DNA of 64,000 nucleotides. It comes from Aureimonas jatrophae (GTDB lineage: Bacteria > Pseudomonadota > Alphaproteobacteria > Rhizobiales > Rhizobiaceae). The translations under genes were made by a program, and so were the position numbers. The stretch spans positions 124,001-188,000 of the forward strand of contig NZ_FNIT01000008.1 in NCBI RefSeq assembly GCF_900104035.1. Direction: 5' to 3'. How positions within the stretch are numbered: position 1 is the stretch's first letter; each line of letters opens with the position of its first letter. The notes beneath the pieces are model-generated. The model searched no databases. It saw only the letters and a list, made by a program, of their open reading frames with translations, and was not told the origin of the DNA. Below, in pieces: positions 1 to 9,474 of the stretch.

Positions 1-78
1 AGAAAAACCGATCATCAACCAACAAGTGACGTTGCGGTATTTACTAGCGCAGGTCGTGCTATAGAGGCTGTCAGTTAG
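1..78 (+). promoter_or_regulatory. Upstream region of the cellulose operon
   Basis: This short stretch precedes bcsA. It is more AT-rich than the genes that follow. A TTGCGG-like element at 32-37 and a CTATAG-like element near 59-64 could be a weak promoter, but the spacing is about 20 bases, longer than usual. In class III bcs operons a bcsN gene often lies upstream; whether one is present here cannot be seen because the window starts at this point. Confidence 0.2.
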
Positions 79-2376
79 ATGGCTGACGACCGCCCTCCCA
101 CGGTCTCCGCCACCGAACTCCCATCCTGTCGGTCTTCCCACGAGGTATGTATGCGTACCATGGTGCTTGCTGTCCTATGGCTGTGCGCAGCCATGGCGGG
201 GCTCTTCCTGATCAGTCAGCCTGTTGGCGTCGACGCCCAGTTGACGGTCGCCGTCACGGCCATCCTGGGAGCCGCAGCGATCTACCTTCTCAGACTGCGC
301 GGCCCTTGGCGTGCGGTCTTCCTCGCCATCTCGACCCTCGTGGTCCTGCGCTACGCCTACTGGCGCACCACCTCGACCCTGCCGTCGCCCGACGATCTCG
401 CGAACTTCATTCCGGCGGTCGTCCTCTACCTGGCCGAGATGTACTACATCGTCCTCCTGGCGATGAACCTCTTCGTGGTGTCCGACCCGCTGGAACGGGG
501 CGCGGCTCCTCAGGCGGACGACGAACAGCTTCCCCGCGTCGATGTGTTCGTGCCCTCCTACAACGAGAGCGCGAACATCCTGGCGCTGACGCTTTCGAGC
601 GCCAAGGCCCTCGACTATCCGGCCGACAAGCTGCGCGTCTTCCTGCTCGACGACGGCGGGACCGAGGAGAAGCGCAACGCCCGCGACCCCGCCAAGGCGG
701 CCGAGGCCTGGCGCCGGCACGAGGAGCTTCAGGCTCTGTGTGGCCAGCTTGACGTCACCTACGTCACCCGCGCCCGCAACGTTCACGCCAAGGCCGGCAA
801 TCTGAATGCAGGTCTGGCCGCCTCGGACGGCGACCTCATCGTCGTGTTCGATGCCGACCATGCCCCGGCGCGCGAGTTTCTGCGCCAGACGGTCGGCTAC
901 ATGGTGCGCGACCCCAAGGTCTTTCTGGTCCAGACGCCGCACTTCTTCTCCAACCCCGACCCGATCGAGAAGAACCTTTCCACGTTCGAGCGCATGCCGT
1001 CCGAGAACGAGATGTTCTACGGCACGATCCAGAAGGGCCTCGACAAGTGGAACGCGGCCTTCTTCTGCGGCTCGGCGGCGGTGCTTCGCCGCGCGGCGCT
1101 GATGCAGGTCGGCGGCTTCTCGGGCATCACGATCACCGAGGATTGCGAAACGGCGCTCGACCTCCATTCCAAGGGCTGGAAGAGCGTCTATGTCGACCGG
1201 CCGATGGTGACCGGCCTCCAGCCCGAGACGCTGGCGAGCTTCATCGGGCAGCGCTCGCGCTGGTGCCGCGGCATGCTGCAGATCCTCTTGATGAAGAACG
1301 CCGGTCTCATGCCCGGCCTCAGCTGGCCGCAGCGCATCTGCTACCTCTCGTCCGGCCTGATCTGGTTCTTCCCGATCATGCGCATGGTGTTTCTGGCGGC
1401 TCCGCTCCTCTTCATCTTCTTCGATCTCAAGATCTACGACGTCTCGACGCAGGAGTTCGTCGCCTACACGCTCACATACCTCGCGGTCTCCAGCCTCATC
1501 CGCAACTATCTCTACGGTTCGGTGCGCTGGCCCTGGATGTCGGAGCTCTATGAGTACGTCCAGTCCGTCTATCTCTTCCGCGCCATCATCAGCGTTCTTC
1601 TCAATCCGCGCCGTCCGACCTTCAACGTCACGGCCAAGGGCGACACGCTCGCCGAGGATCGCCTGTCCGAGATCGCCTGGCCCTATTTCGCGATCTTCGC
1701 GGTGCTGCTCGGCGCGGCCGGCTACAGCGTCTATCGGTATCAGACCGAGCCGGAGATCGGCGGCATCCTCCTCGTGGTCGCCGGTTGGAACCTGCTCAAC
1801 CTCGTGATCGCCGCTGCCGCTCTCGGCGTCGTCACCGAGAAGCGCGAGCGTCGCACCACTCCGCGCATCGTCACGAACCGCGCGGCCGAGCTGGTGCTCG
1901 ACGGAACGTCCTTCCCGGTCGCGGTTACCGACATCTCGACCGGTGGTGCCAAGGTGCAGCCGATGGGAGCCTTGCGGGTCGTCGCACCCGATACCGCCGC
2001 CGAACTCCTGGTTTCCCGCAGCGACGGCACGCCGCTCGGTCTCCTGCCGGTGACCATCCGCTCGCAGGGCGAGGAAAAGGGCCTGCCGGTTCTGGGCCTG
2101 GGATACCGTGCCGACTACGCGCACTACCCGCTGATCGCCGAACTCATGCTGGCGGACATGACGCCCCTGCGCGAGCAGCGCGCCCGGCGGCAGCATCGGC
2201 GAGCCCTCTGGCTCGCAAGCGCCAACGTCCTGACATGGGTCCTGCGCTACCCGATGGGGGCCTTCCGCCACCTCGTCTTCGACCGCACCGCCGCAGCGCC
2301 ACCGTCCCCGCAGGAGGTCCAGGCACTGCAACCTGCGGCGATCCTTCGCCCCAGCGCCCAACCCGTCCAGCCTTGA
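79..2376 (+). CDS. bcsA: Cellulose synthase catalytic subunit (UDP-forming)
   Basis: Inner-membrane glycosyltransferase (GT2) that polymerises UDP-glucose into beta-1,4-glucan and threads it through its own membrane channel. The 765-residue protein has transmembrane helices at both sides of a cytoplasmic GT domain. All processive GT2 signatures are visible: DD at 191-192, DAD at 258-260, TED at 353-355 and QRSRW at 391-395. The C-terminal PilZ domain has both c-di-GMP motifs, RxxxR at 592-596 and DxSxxG from D618, so activation by c-di-GMP is expected. A second in-frame ATG at 151 has a closer GAGG and could be the true start. It is followed by bcsB after 16 bases. Confidence 0.96.
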   Translation: MADDRPPTVSATELPSCRSSHEVCMRTMVLAVLWLCAAMAGLFLISQPVGVDAQLTVAVTAILGAAAIYLLRLRGPWRAVFLAISTLVVLRYAYWRTTSTLPSPDDLANFIPAVVLYLAEMYYIVLLAMNLFVVSDPLERGAAPQADDEQLPRVDVFVPSYNESANILALTLSSAKALDYPADKLRVFLLDDGGTEEKRNARDPAKAAEAWRRHEELQALCGQLDVTYVTRARNVHAKAGNLNAGLAASDGDLIVVFDADHAPAREFLRQTVGYMVRDPKVFLVQTPHFFSNPDPIEKNLSTFERMPSENEMFYGTIQKGLDKWNAAFFCGSAAVLRRAALMQVGGFSGITITEDCETALDLHSKGWKSVYVDRPMVTGLQPETLASFIGQRSRWCRGMLQILLMKNAGLMPGLSWPQRICYLSSGLIWFFPIMRMVFLAAPLLFIFFDLKIYDVSTQEFVAYTLTYLAVSSLIRNYLYGSVRWPWMSELYEYVQSVYLFRAIISVLLNPRRPTFNVTAKGDTLAEDRLSEIAWPYFAIFAVLLGAAGYSVYRYQTEPEIGGILLVVAGWNLLNLVIAAAALGVVTEKRERRTTPRIVTNRAAELVLDGTSFPVAVTDISTGGAKVQPMGALRVVAPDTAAELLVSRSDGTPLGLLPVTIRSQGEEKGLPVLGLGYRADYAHYPLIAELMLADMTPLREQRARRQHRRALWLASANVLTWVLRYPMGAFRHLVFDRTAAAPPSPQEVQALQPAAILRPSAQPVQP

Positions 2377-2392
2377 GCCCCGGAGCCGGATC

Positions 2393-4720
2393 GTGACCAA
2401 CACCCATCTTCCCGCCAGCCGATGCCTGCAGGCGACATCCGCCCTCGCGCTTCTCGCAGCCATCGCGTCCGGATCCCCGGCGCTCGCGCAGGCCGCGCCA
2501 GCCTTCGACATCGGTGCGACCCATGCGTCCGCGCCCGGCGCCACGCGGCCGGCCGGCACCATGCCGGCCCTGGCCCGACTGCAGGCGGGCCGAGCGGATC
2601 TCTTCTTCGGCGGCGAGAACCCGCATCGAACCTATCCGGTCTTCGTGACCACGGAGCAGAGCACCCGAAGCGCGAAGCTCGTTCTCTCCTATGCGAGCGC
2701 GGTCTCGGTCGCGCCCGAAACGTCCAGTCTCGTGGTCCTGGTCAACGGCGAAACCGTTCTCGATCGTCCGTTGAGGGTCGGCGACGCCCAGGCGATCGAG
2801 CTTCCGTTGGCCGTCGGACTTCTGATGCCCGGCTACAACGCCGTGCAGATCCAGCTGCGCCAGTCCCACCGCGTCGACTGTTCGGTCCCCGGCACCTACG
2901 AGTTGTGGACGCAGTTCGACCCGGAGGCGAGCGGGCTGAGCTTCGCGCAATCCGCAGCCCGCATCTCCGACGTTCAGGACCTGCCGGCTCTGCCGCCCGG
3001 CGCCACGGGACGCGTCGCGCTGCAGGGCGTGCTGCGCGCCGGCTCGTCCACCGCGACGGATCGGACCATGACGGCGCTTCAGGCCGCGGCGCTGCTCGGC
3101 GGCTTCGAGGACCCGGTCGTGACGATGAGGTCGAAGCCGGGCGAGGGAGCCGGCCTGGATGTGGTGGTCGGGACCGACGAGGAGGTGCAGGGCCTTGTCA
3201 TGGCCCAGCCCTCGCCGACGCCTTGGCCCGGTGTCGGTTTCGTCGCGCCCTTGCCCGGCCGCTCGGCTCAGCTCGTGGTGTCCGGCGCCAGCATCGCCGA
3301 TGTCGAGGCCAACCTGGCGCAGCTCGTCGCGGCCGCCGAGGATCGCAAGCCCACAGGGTCGCCGAGCGGACTTCTCGCGGTTTCCCGCCTGCGCGGGCAG
3401 AGCGTGGAAGGTGGGCAGTCGCTGACCTTCGACGATCTCGGGATCGACGCGCGTCCCTTCTCCGGGCGCTTGTTCCGAGAGGACGTGTCCTTCTCGCTGC
3501 CGGCCGACTTCTATGCCGCGGACTATGATTCCGCGAGCCTCCGGCTGAACGCCGCCTACGCCGCGGGCTTGTCGTCGGAGGCCGTGCTTCTGGTTCGCGC
3601 CAACGGACGGATCGTGGCGACCCTGCCCTTGTCTTCGCCGCGCGCCGGTCAACTGCGCGACCACCGCCTGCGCGTGCCGCTCGACAAGCTGAAAGCGGGA
3701 ACCAACCAGCTGTCGCTGGAGGCGTTCCTGCCGCGCCCGGAGGATTCCGCCTGCGACGCGGTCGGCGAACGACCGGCCCGGTTCGTCCTGTCGGACACGA
3801 CGCGGCTGGAATTTCCGGCGCTGGCTCGAGCCGGTCATTATCCCGACCTTTCGGGAACGCTGGCCGGCGTCACGGCCGCGTCCCGCGCGAAGACCGAACT
3901 GGCGGTCTATCTGCCCGGCGGCGATCTGCATGCGCTCGACGCCGCCTCGACCCTCGTCACACGGATGGCGACGGGATCGGGCAGCATTCGAAGCACGCGC
4001 CTCGTGCAGGCCATGCCGCACGAGGAAAGCGGCGACCTCCTGGCCGTCGGAACCTATCAATCTCTGCCGGACGAACTCGTGCGCGCGGTGAGGATGCGTT
4101 CGGCCGGTGAGCCCGACACGCTCTTGTCGAAGGACGCGTGGGGACCAGTCGCCAGCGCCGAGGCGGCCGTTTCCGCCGCCGTCGCCCCGCGTGCCGTCGG
4201 CGACCAGGCTTTGTCGGCCTTCGCACAACCGGTGGCCTACGGCGACCGGATCGCGGAGATCGGGCGGCAGGTCGCCGCGCCGATCATGAGCCATCTCGCG
4301 CGGCTCGTCGACGAGGACCGCACCGAGGAGCGGGCGCTGCTTCCCGAGGCGGCGACGGTGCTGGCGCAGGCCCCGGCGCCCCGGGCGCCCGGAGCCGCAT
4401 GGACGCTCCTGGCTGCGCCGACGGCCGAAGGGCTCACGCGCGGTCTCGACCGCCTCGTCGACAACAAGGCCTGGACGGCGGTGGAGGGCGCCCGCGTCGA
4501 GGTGCCCGAAGCGGCCGACCAGCCGATCGTCTCGGCATCCGGCGGCTCGGAACGCCTCTTCGAGACGCAACCGCGCAGCCTCTCCAACGCGCGCCTCGTT
4601 CTGGCCGGCTGGTTCTCGCGCCATAGCGAGCAGTACGCGACCTTCGCCCTCGCGGCCTCGTTGTTTCTGGCCGTGTCGACGGCGCTCCTGCTCCGCCGGA
4701 TCGGGGAGAAGGACAAGTGA
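2393..4720 (+). CDS. bcsB: Cellulose synthase regulatory/periplasmic subunit BcsB
   Basis: Partner of BcsA; in the family it is a periplasmic carbohydrate-binding protein anchored by one C-terminal helix that packs against BcsA and guides the glucan. The 775-residue product starts at GTG, has an Ala-rich signal peptide over about residues 1-33, a long beta-rich periplasmic body, and a single hydrophobic helix close to the C-terminus followed by a short basic tail. Its stop overlaps the GTG start of bcsZ by four bases, showing translational coupling. Confidence 0.93.
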   Translation: MTNTHLPASRCLQATSALALLAAIASGSPALAQAAPAFDIGATHASAPGATRPAGTMPALARLQAGRADLFFGGENPHRTYPVFVTTEQSTRSAKLVLSYASAVSVAPETSSLVVLVNGETVLDRPLRVGDAQAIELPLAVGLLMPGYNAVQIQLRQSHRVDCSVPGTYELWTQFDPEASGLSFAQSAARISDVQDLPALPPGATGRVALQGVLRAGSSTATDRTMTALQAAALLGGFEDPVVTMRSKPGEGAGLDVVVGTDEEVQGLVMAQPSPTPWPGVGFVAPLPGRSAQLVVSGASIADVEANLAQLVAAAEDRKPTGSPSGLLAVSRLRGQSVEGGQSLTFDDLGIDARPFSGRLFREDVSFSLPADFYAADYDSASLRLNAAYAAGLSSEAVLLVRANGRIVATLPLSSPRAGQLRDHRLRVPLDKLKAGTNQLSLEAFLPRPEDSACDAVGERPARFVLSDTTRLEFPALARAGHYPDLSGTLAGVTAASRAKTELAVYLPGGDLHALDAASTLVTRMATGSGSIRSTRLVQAMPHEESGDLLAVGTYQSLPDELVRAVRMRSAGEPDTLLSKDAWGPVASAEAAVSAAVAPRAVGDQALSAFAQPVAYGDRIAEIGRQVAAPIMSHLARLVDEDRTEERALLPEAATVLAQAPAPRAPGAAWTLLAAPTAEGLTRGLDRLVDNKAWTAVEGARVEVPEAADQPIVSASGGSERLFETQPRSLSNARLVLAGWFSRHSEQYATFALAASLFLAVSTALLLRRIGEKDK

Positions 4721-5814
4721 GACGCGTGCGGCAGACGCTCGCCGGGATGCTTCTCGTTGGAACCACCACGCTCTTCACGGTGGCCATGGCGCCGGCCGGA
4801 GAAGCCTCCGGCCGACCCGCGCTCGTTGTCGAGGCCGGAGACTATCTCCTGGGCGGCTGGGAACTCTACAGCAGCCGCTTCGTCACCCCCGAGGGTCGGA
4901 TCGTCGACGACGACAACGGCTCGATCAGCCATAGCGAGGGGCAGGGCTACGGCATGCTCCTCGCGGTCGCCGCCGGGGACCGGGAGCGCTTCCAGCGGAT
5001 CTGGGCCTGGACGCAACAGGAACTCTTCGTACGCGACGACGAACTGGCGGCCTGGCGGTGGGATCCGAGCGCGACACCGCGCGTCACCGACCGGAACGAT
5101 GCGACCGACGGCGACATTTTGATCGCCTGGGCCTTGTTGCGCGCTGCCGAACGCTGGGGCGAGGACGACTGGCGCCATCGGGCCCGCCGCATCGCGGATG
5201 CCGTCGCCGAGCATGCCGTCCAGCCGGCCGGGCGCCTGTCGGTCCTCATGCCGGCGGTGTCCGGTTTCGCGGCGTCGGACCAGGTCGATGGTCCGGTCGT
5301 GAACCTGTCCTACTGGGTGTTTCCGGCGATCGGGGAACTGGAGACGATCTCGCCGAAGCTGGCGAAGGCAGATCTGCGGCGCAGCGGCCTGGAACTCGCC
5401 CGCGCGGCCCGGTTCGGCCGCGACGCGCTCCCAACGGACTGGATCTCGCTCGCCGGCCGGCAGCCGGCGCCAGCCCAGGCCTTCGCGCCGACCTTCAGCT
5501 ACAACGCCGTTCGCGTTCCTCTCTATCTCGCCTGGGAGGGCGAGAACGGACGGGCGCTGCTGGAGCCGTATCTCGACGCCTGGGCAGGCGAGAGCGCGGC
5601 CGGCCCCCACGTCGTCGATGTGGCGAACGACCTTCGCGCCAACCGGCTCGACGCGCCGGGCTACGAGGCGATCTCGGATCTCGTGGCCTGCGCGCTCACC
5701 GAGCGGCCGGCCAGCGACCGGACGCGCAACTTCGTGCCCACCACCTACTACCCCAGCACCCTTCATCTCCTGAGCCTGATGGCCTTTGCCGAAAGGTACC
5801 CGCGATGCCTGTAA
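4717..5814 (+). CDS. bcsZ: Periplasmic endoglucanase (GH8), BcsZ
   Basis: Family 8 glycoside hydrolase that trims cellulose during synthesis and is needed for normal fibre production. The 365-residue protein has a signal peptide (about residues 1-29) and the GH8 signature around HSEGQGYGM, with the expected proton-donor Glu at 74. Length matches the family. The start is a GTG overlapping the bcsB stop. The end overlaps the next gene by ten bases, so all four bcs genes form one transcription unit. Confidence 0.93.
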   Translation: MRRVRQTLAGMLLVGTTTLFTVAMAPAGEASGRPALVVEAGDYLLGGWELYSSRFVTPEGRIVDDDNGSISHSEGQGYGMLLAVAAGDRERFQRIWAWTQQELFVRDDELAAWRWDPSATPRVTDRNDATDGDILIAWALLRAAERWGEDDWRHRARRIADAVAEHAVQPAGRLSVLMPAVSGFAASDQVDGPVVNLSYWVFPAIGELETISPKLAKADLRRSGLELARAARFGRDALPTDWISLAGRQPAPAQAFAPTFSYNAVRVPLYLAWEGENGRALLEPYLDAWAGESAAGPHVVDVANDLRANRLDAPGYEAISDLVACALTERPASDRTRNFVPTTYYPSTLHLLSLMAFAERYPRCL

Positions 5815-7706
5815 AGTCCCTTCTCCTGGCCTCGGCGAGCGTCCTGCTGGCCCTTGCGTCCGCGCGCGCCGAGGTCGCTGCACCCGACTTCACCCGGCCC
5901 AGCTCAGCCGCCGCTCCGGCCATGAGCCCCGGTGCCTCGCCGCCGTCGGCGCCCAACTGGTCCATGCCGGCGCAGATCCCGGCGGCGATGTCTGTTCCGG
6001 CCGGCGCCAACCCGTTCGCCATGCCGCCGGCGGTCGCCGCGCCGGCGCCGGTTTCCGCGCCCGCTGCGGCTCCCTTCGCGCTCGCTCCCGAACCGGCGGC
6101 GGCGACCAGCGCAGACGCGCCCGAAGCCGATCCCACCAAGCCCGACGAGAGTGCCCTGCGCTACTACGCGTCGCAACGCGACATGGCACGGGTCGGCGCC
6201 GAGATCCGTCGGCTGAAGGGCCTTTACGCCGATTGGCAGCCACCGTCCGATCTGTTCGCGACCGGTCCCAAGGTGGACGAGCAGCCGGTCTGGGACCTCT
6301 TCGCGAAACGGGACTTCGCCGGTGCTCAAGCGCTAGTCGCCCGTTTGCGGTCTGAGACCCAGGGCTGGCAGCCCAGCGAAGACCTGTCCGGCAAGCTCGC
6401 CGACGCGATGGCGCGGCAGCGGATCGATGTTGCTGCGGCGAACGGCGCCTGGTCCCAGATCATCGGCGCGGCTCAGGCCTCCCCGTCGCTCCTGACCTGC
6501 GCGCAGGTCGACATTCTCTGGAACCTTGGCGAGGCCTTCGCCAGGACCGGTGATCTGGCCCGCTCCTTCGATGTCTATGCCTACGTCCTGAAGACCTGCG
6601 AGGATGGCGGTGCGCGCCTCGCGACCGTTCAGAAGGCGTCGCAGGTTCTGCCGGTGCAGGGACGGGACGCGCTTCTGGCGCTGGGTCGCACGGGTCCGAT
6701 GGGCGGCGAGTTCGATGCCGTGCGCTTTGACTTGCTCCGCGGCGCGATGGGACGGGTCGCGTCCGGAGAAACGGGCACGTTGCCGGCGGCAACCGAGCTG
6801 GCGGCGTTCGCCGACTATGTGGGCCGCTCGCGCTCGGCGCCGGACGCCGCGCTTTTCGGCTGGTACTTCTTCGGCCAGAAACAGTGGAAGGACGCGGCCG
6901 GTTGGTTCCGCGCGGCCGGGCAGATCACCGACGATCCGAAGGCGCTCGAAGGGCTTATCCTCTCGCTGCGCAACGGCGGTGACGTGCCGGCGGCTTCGAG
7001 CATGGCCTTCGAGGCTCGCGCCCGCTCGCCCGAGATCACCAAGATCTACGTCGAGATGGAGGCAGAGCGTCTTACGGCCGACGGCGCCACGCCGCCGAGC
7101 GACGCGGAGCAGCGCCGCTATGGCGATGTCGTCGAGCAGGCCCGTTCGAGCCTCGGCGCCCAGGCGATCGGCTGGTCGCTGATCGCACAAGGCAAGCCCG
7201 ATGCGGCACGAACCTGGTTCCGCAGGTCGGTGGAGTGGCAGGAAACCAGCGAGGGCGTGATCGGCTTGGCCGTCGCTGCGTCGCGCCTGAAGGACAAGGC
7301 GGGCCTGCAGGAGATCAAGAGTCGCTATGGCGACAAGTATCCGGAGGTCGCCGACCTCGAGGATGCCCCGGTGGCGGTGGCGAAGGCGACGCGTCGCGCC
7401 GCCGGCGTGACAGGCGGTCAGCGTCGCGGTGGGGGAGGTCAGGACAAGATCCTCCGTCAGGCCCAGAAGCAGTTCGATTCCGGCGACTACAAGTCCGCGC
7501 TCGCCTCGCTCGATCAGCACGAGCGCACCTTTGGCCGCAATCGAGGAGCCGAGCTCCTCAAGGGTTGGACCAATCTGAAGATGCGCCGCTATCAGGAGGC
7601 CCGCGCGATCTTCAAGGCCGAAGACAAGCGCGGCTCCACGAAGGATACGCGCTTTGGCATCGGCGCGACGTTCAACTCGCAGTTCAATGCCTGGTCGTCG
7701 AACTGA
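5805..7706 (+). CDS. TPR-repeat protein of the cellulose operon (BcsK-like)
   Basis: A 633-residue exported protein in the place where bcsC lies in enterobacteria. It has a signal peptide (about 1-22), a Pro/Ala-rich linker over about 25-110, then helical repeat (TPR/Sel1-like) segments to the C-terminus, including pairs such as AQKQFDSGDYKSAL and RYQEARAIF. It lacks the large C-terminal beta-barrel of BcsC and is about half its length. Class III (Agrobacterium-type) bcs operons carry a TPR protein named BcsK after bcsZ, and position, length and architecture fit that. The likely role is a periplasmic scaffold for glucan export; this is inference. The start is the ATG at 5805, inside the end of bcsZ. 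Confidence 0.7.
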   Translation: MPVKSLLLASASVLLALASARAEVAAPDFTRPSSAAAPAMSPGASPPSAPNWSMPAQIPAAMSVPAGANPFAMPPAVAAPAPVSAPAAAPFALAPEPAAATSADAPEADPTKPDESALRYYASQRDMARVGAEIRRLKGLYADWQPPSDLFATGPKVDEQPVWDLFAKRDFAGAQALVARLRSETQGWQPSEDLSGKLADAMARQRIDVAAANGAWSQIIGAAQASPSLLTCAQVDILWNLGEAFARTGDLARSFDVYAYVLKTCEDGGARLATVQKASQVLPVQGRDALLALGRTGPMGGEFDAVRFDLLRGAMGRVASGETGTLPAATELAAFADYVGRSRSAPDAALFGWYFFGQKQWKDAAGWFRAAGQITDDPKALEGLILSLRNGGDVPAASSMAFEARARSPEITKIYVEMEAERLTADGATPPSDAEQRRYGDVVEQARSSLGAQAIGWSLIAQGKPDAARTWFRRSVEWQETSEGVIGLAVAASRLKDKAGLQEIKSRYGDKYPEVADLEDAPVAVAKATRRAAGVTGGQRRGGGGQDKILRQAQKQFDSGDYKSALASLDQHERTFGRNRGAELLKGWTNLKMRRYQEARAIFKAEDKRGSTKDTRFGIGATFNSQFNAWSSN

Positions 7707-7763
7707 CCCGATGGACCCGCACCCGACCGTTGCCGATCCGTCTCCTCGTTACTTGAGTCACCG

Positions 7764-8885
7764 ATGACCCTGTCCTTGCAGATGCTTCTCGACATGGTGC
7801 CGCCGTCCGGCTCGCCGACAACCCAAACCCTATGGGGAACGGCCGGCGACGACAGGCTCGCCGCGGGTTCCGGCAGCGATACCGTCTACGGGCTGCTCGG
7901 AGGCGATACGATCTTCGCGATGCCGCTCCTGGGCGAGCGTGCGGAAATCTACGGTGGCCGGGGCCAGTCGGACGGCGAGGACGGGGGAGATGCGATCGCG
8001 GTCAGCGGCGAGGGGTCGGCGGCGATCTTTGCCAATGCCGGCAACGACGCGATCCTCTACCGCGCGCTCGGCAATGCGACGATCCAAGCCGGCCTCGGCG
8101 ACGACGACATCCTGATCCTCAACAAGGCCAACAACTTCGTCACCGGCGGCACCGGCCAAGACCGCATCGTCATCGACAGCTTCGCCGACAATACGGTGTA
8201 CGGCGGCAATGCTTCGGCCGATCCCAACGACGGTGCCGATACGATCTCGATCCGGGGCAACGGACAGAACCTCGTGTTCGCCAACGGCGGCAACGACGAC
8301 GTCTTCATCGGCGGCGACGGCAACAACCGCATCTATGGCGGCCTTGGCGACGACGCGATCCGTATCCAGGGTGTCGGCTCGAATGTCGTGGTCGGCAGCA
8401 CGGGGGCGGATAAGATCCTGATCGAGGGCAGCGGCAACAACACGATCTTTGGAGGCATCGACGCGAACGACCCGACCGATGGTGGCGACCGCATCATGAT
8501 CGTCGGCGACGGGCACAATCTCGTGCTGGCAGGCGGTGGTGACGACCTCGTTCGCATCGTCGGGAGCGTCGGGGCGACGGTGGACGGCGGTTCGGGCAAC
8601 GACACAATCGAGGGCGGCGACGGTCTCGATCGCCTGTCCGGGGGAGCGGGGCTCAATATCCTGACGGGCCGGGCCGGTGCTGATACCTTTGTCCACGCGA
8701 TCGGTGGCTTCGACGTCGTCACGGACTTCGACGTGTACAAGGGCGACCGCATCGACACGGGTGGCGAGCGGTTCGCGATGGCCCGCACCGGCGACGGCAC
8801 GCTCTTTCTCCAGTTTGGCGACGGCAGCTTCGTCGCCATCCAGAACGCGCCGCCCGGTCTCGAGACGAGCGTCTTCTGGGTCTGA
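7764..8885 (+). CDS. RTX-like calcium-binding repeat protein, probably secreted
   Basis: A 373-residue acidic Gly/Asp/Asn-rich protein with no N-terminal signal peptide, as in type I secretion substrates. GGxGxD-type turns occur throughout (for example GSGND and GGAG near 275-295). Beyond this, a longer unit repeats exactly every 83 residues: [IV][YF]GG at 62, 145 and 228; DG[GA]D at 73, 156 and 239; a GND/GDD turn at 93-95, 176-178 and 259-261. The last about 70 residues look like a C-terminal capping/secretion domain ending in hydrophobic FWV. It starts 57 bases after the bcs operon on the same strand, so co-expression with cellulose is plausible. No type I exporter genes are in the window. 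Function unknown; a matrix adhesin is a reasonable guess. Confidence 0.75.
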   Translation: MTLSLQMLLDMVPPSGSPTTQTLWGTAGDDRLAAGSGSDTVYGLLGGDTIFAMPLLGERAEIYGGRGQSDGEDGGDAIAVSGEGSAAIFANAGNDAILYRALGNATIQAGLGDDDILILNKANNFVTGGTGQDRIVIDSFADNTVYGGNASADPNDGADTISIRGNGQNLVFANGGNDDVFIGGDGNNRIYGGLGDDAIRIQGVGSNVVVGSTGADKILIEGSGNNTIFGGIDANDPTDGGDRIMIVGDGHNLVLAGGGDDLVRIVGSVGATVDGGSGNDTIEGGDGLDRLSGGAGLNILTGRAGADTFVHAIGGFDVVTDFDVYKGDRIDTGGERFAMARTGDGTLFLQFGDGSFVAIQNAPPGLETSVFWV

Positions 8886-9474
8886 GAGACGCGGATCGGG
8901 TGTCCGGTAAGCCGACCCAGGCATGATGGCGCTGCAAGCCGAGCGGCAACGCGACGATGTTATTTGGCATGCGGTCGGTCGGCCGAAGGCACCTGTCGCA
9001 GCCTACCGCCACGATATCGATGGTCCGCCCCTAAGGTGACGAGATCGATAGGCTTCTGCGGAGAGCGACGCAGGAGCGGGATGACGAGCCGTGCGATCAT
9101 CTCACAATCACCCGTCGCGAGGGCGTTGATGCGCGGCATGCCGGCCGGCGTCGAGCGAGGAGGTTGGGCCGCGAGCATGGCATGGCCGAGCCCGAGCGAA
9201 TGCGGAGAGGTCAGTTTGAGCTCGTCGGGGCGGGATGCAAGGCACTTCGAGGCACGATGCCTTGGGAATCGGTGCCGAAGCCAATTTCGTGCGTCGCCGT
9301 CATTATGGCTCGGCAGGCTGGGTGATCCCAACGGTCTTTGCTCCGATCTCAGCGTCGTCGTGATCAAACACATATCGCGATAAATTTCTGTTGGACTCCG
9401 TCCAAATGGTATGCCAGAAACATATCGCGAGAAATGTCGTCGCGACGATCACCGCTTCTCTGAAAGGAAATCCG
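8886..9474. other. 589-base intergenic region, no supported gene
   Basis: No gene could be supported here. Open frames of about 135 codons exist on both strands over 8960-9383, but they mirror each other, have no convincing ribosome site and resemble no family I recognise. The region may hold a decayed gene. The right end contains a pair of direct repeats described separately. Confidence 0.4.
9370..9435 (+). promoter_or_regulatory. Paired 16-base direct repeats, candidate operator
   Basis: The sequence ACATATCGCGANAAAT occurs at 9370-9385 and again at 9420-9435, exactly 50 bases apart, which places the two copies on the same helix face. The first copy contains the perfect palindrome TATCGCGATA (9373-9382). 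Between them lies another inverted repeat, TTGGA-N5-TCCAA (9391-9405). The second copy ends 39 bases before the start of the hydrolase gene. This looks like a regulator-binding array; the regulator is unknown. Confidence 0.4.

Noticed and set aside
175-2562. 795-codon open frame on the minus strand across bcsA
   Set aside because: It is antisense to a gene with all cellulose synthase motifs, has repetitive Arg/Asp/Val-rich composition typical of GC-rich shadow frames, and resembles no family.
8960-9383. Possible protein-coding remnant in the region after the RTX-like gene
   Set aside because: Both strands are open over the same stretch, no ribosome site or recognisable family was found, and I could not assign even a fragment with confidence.
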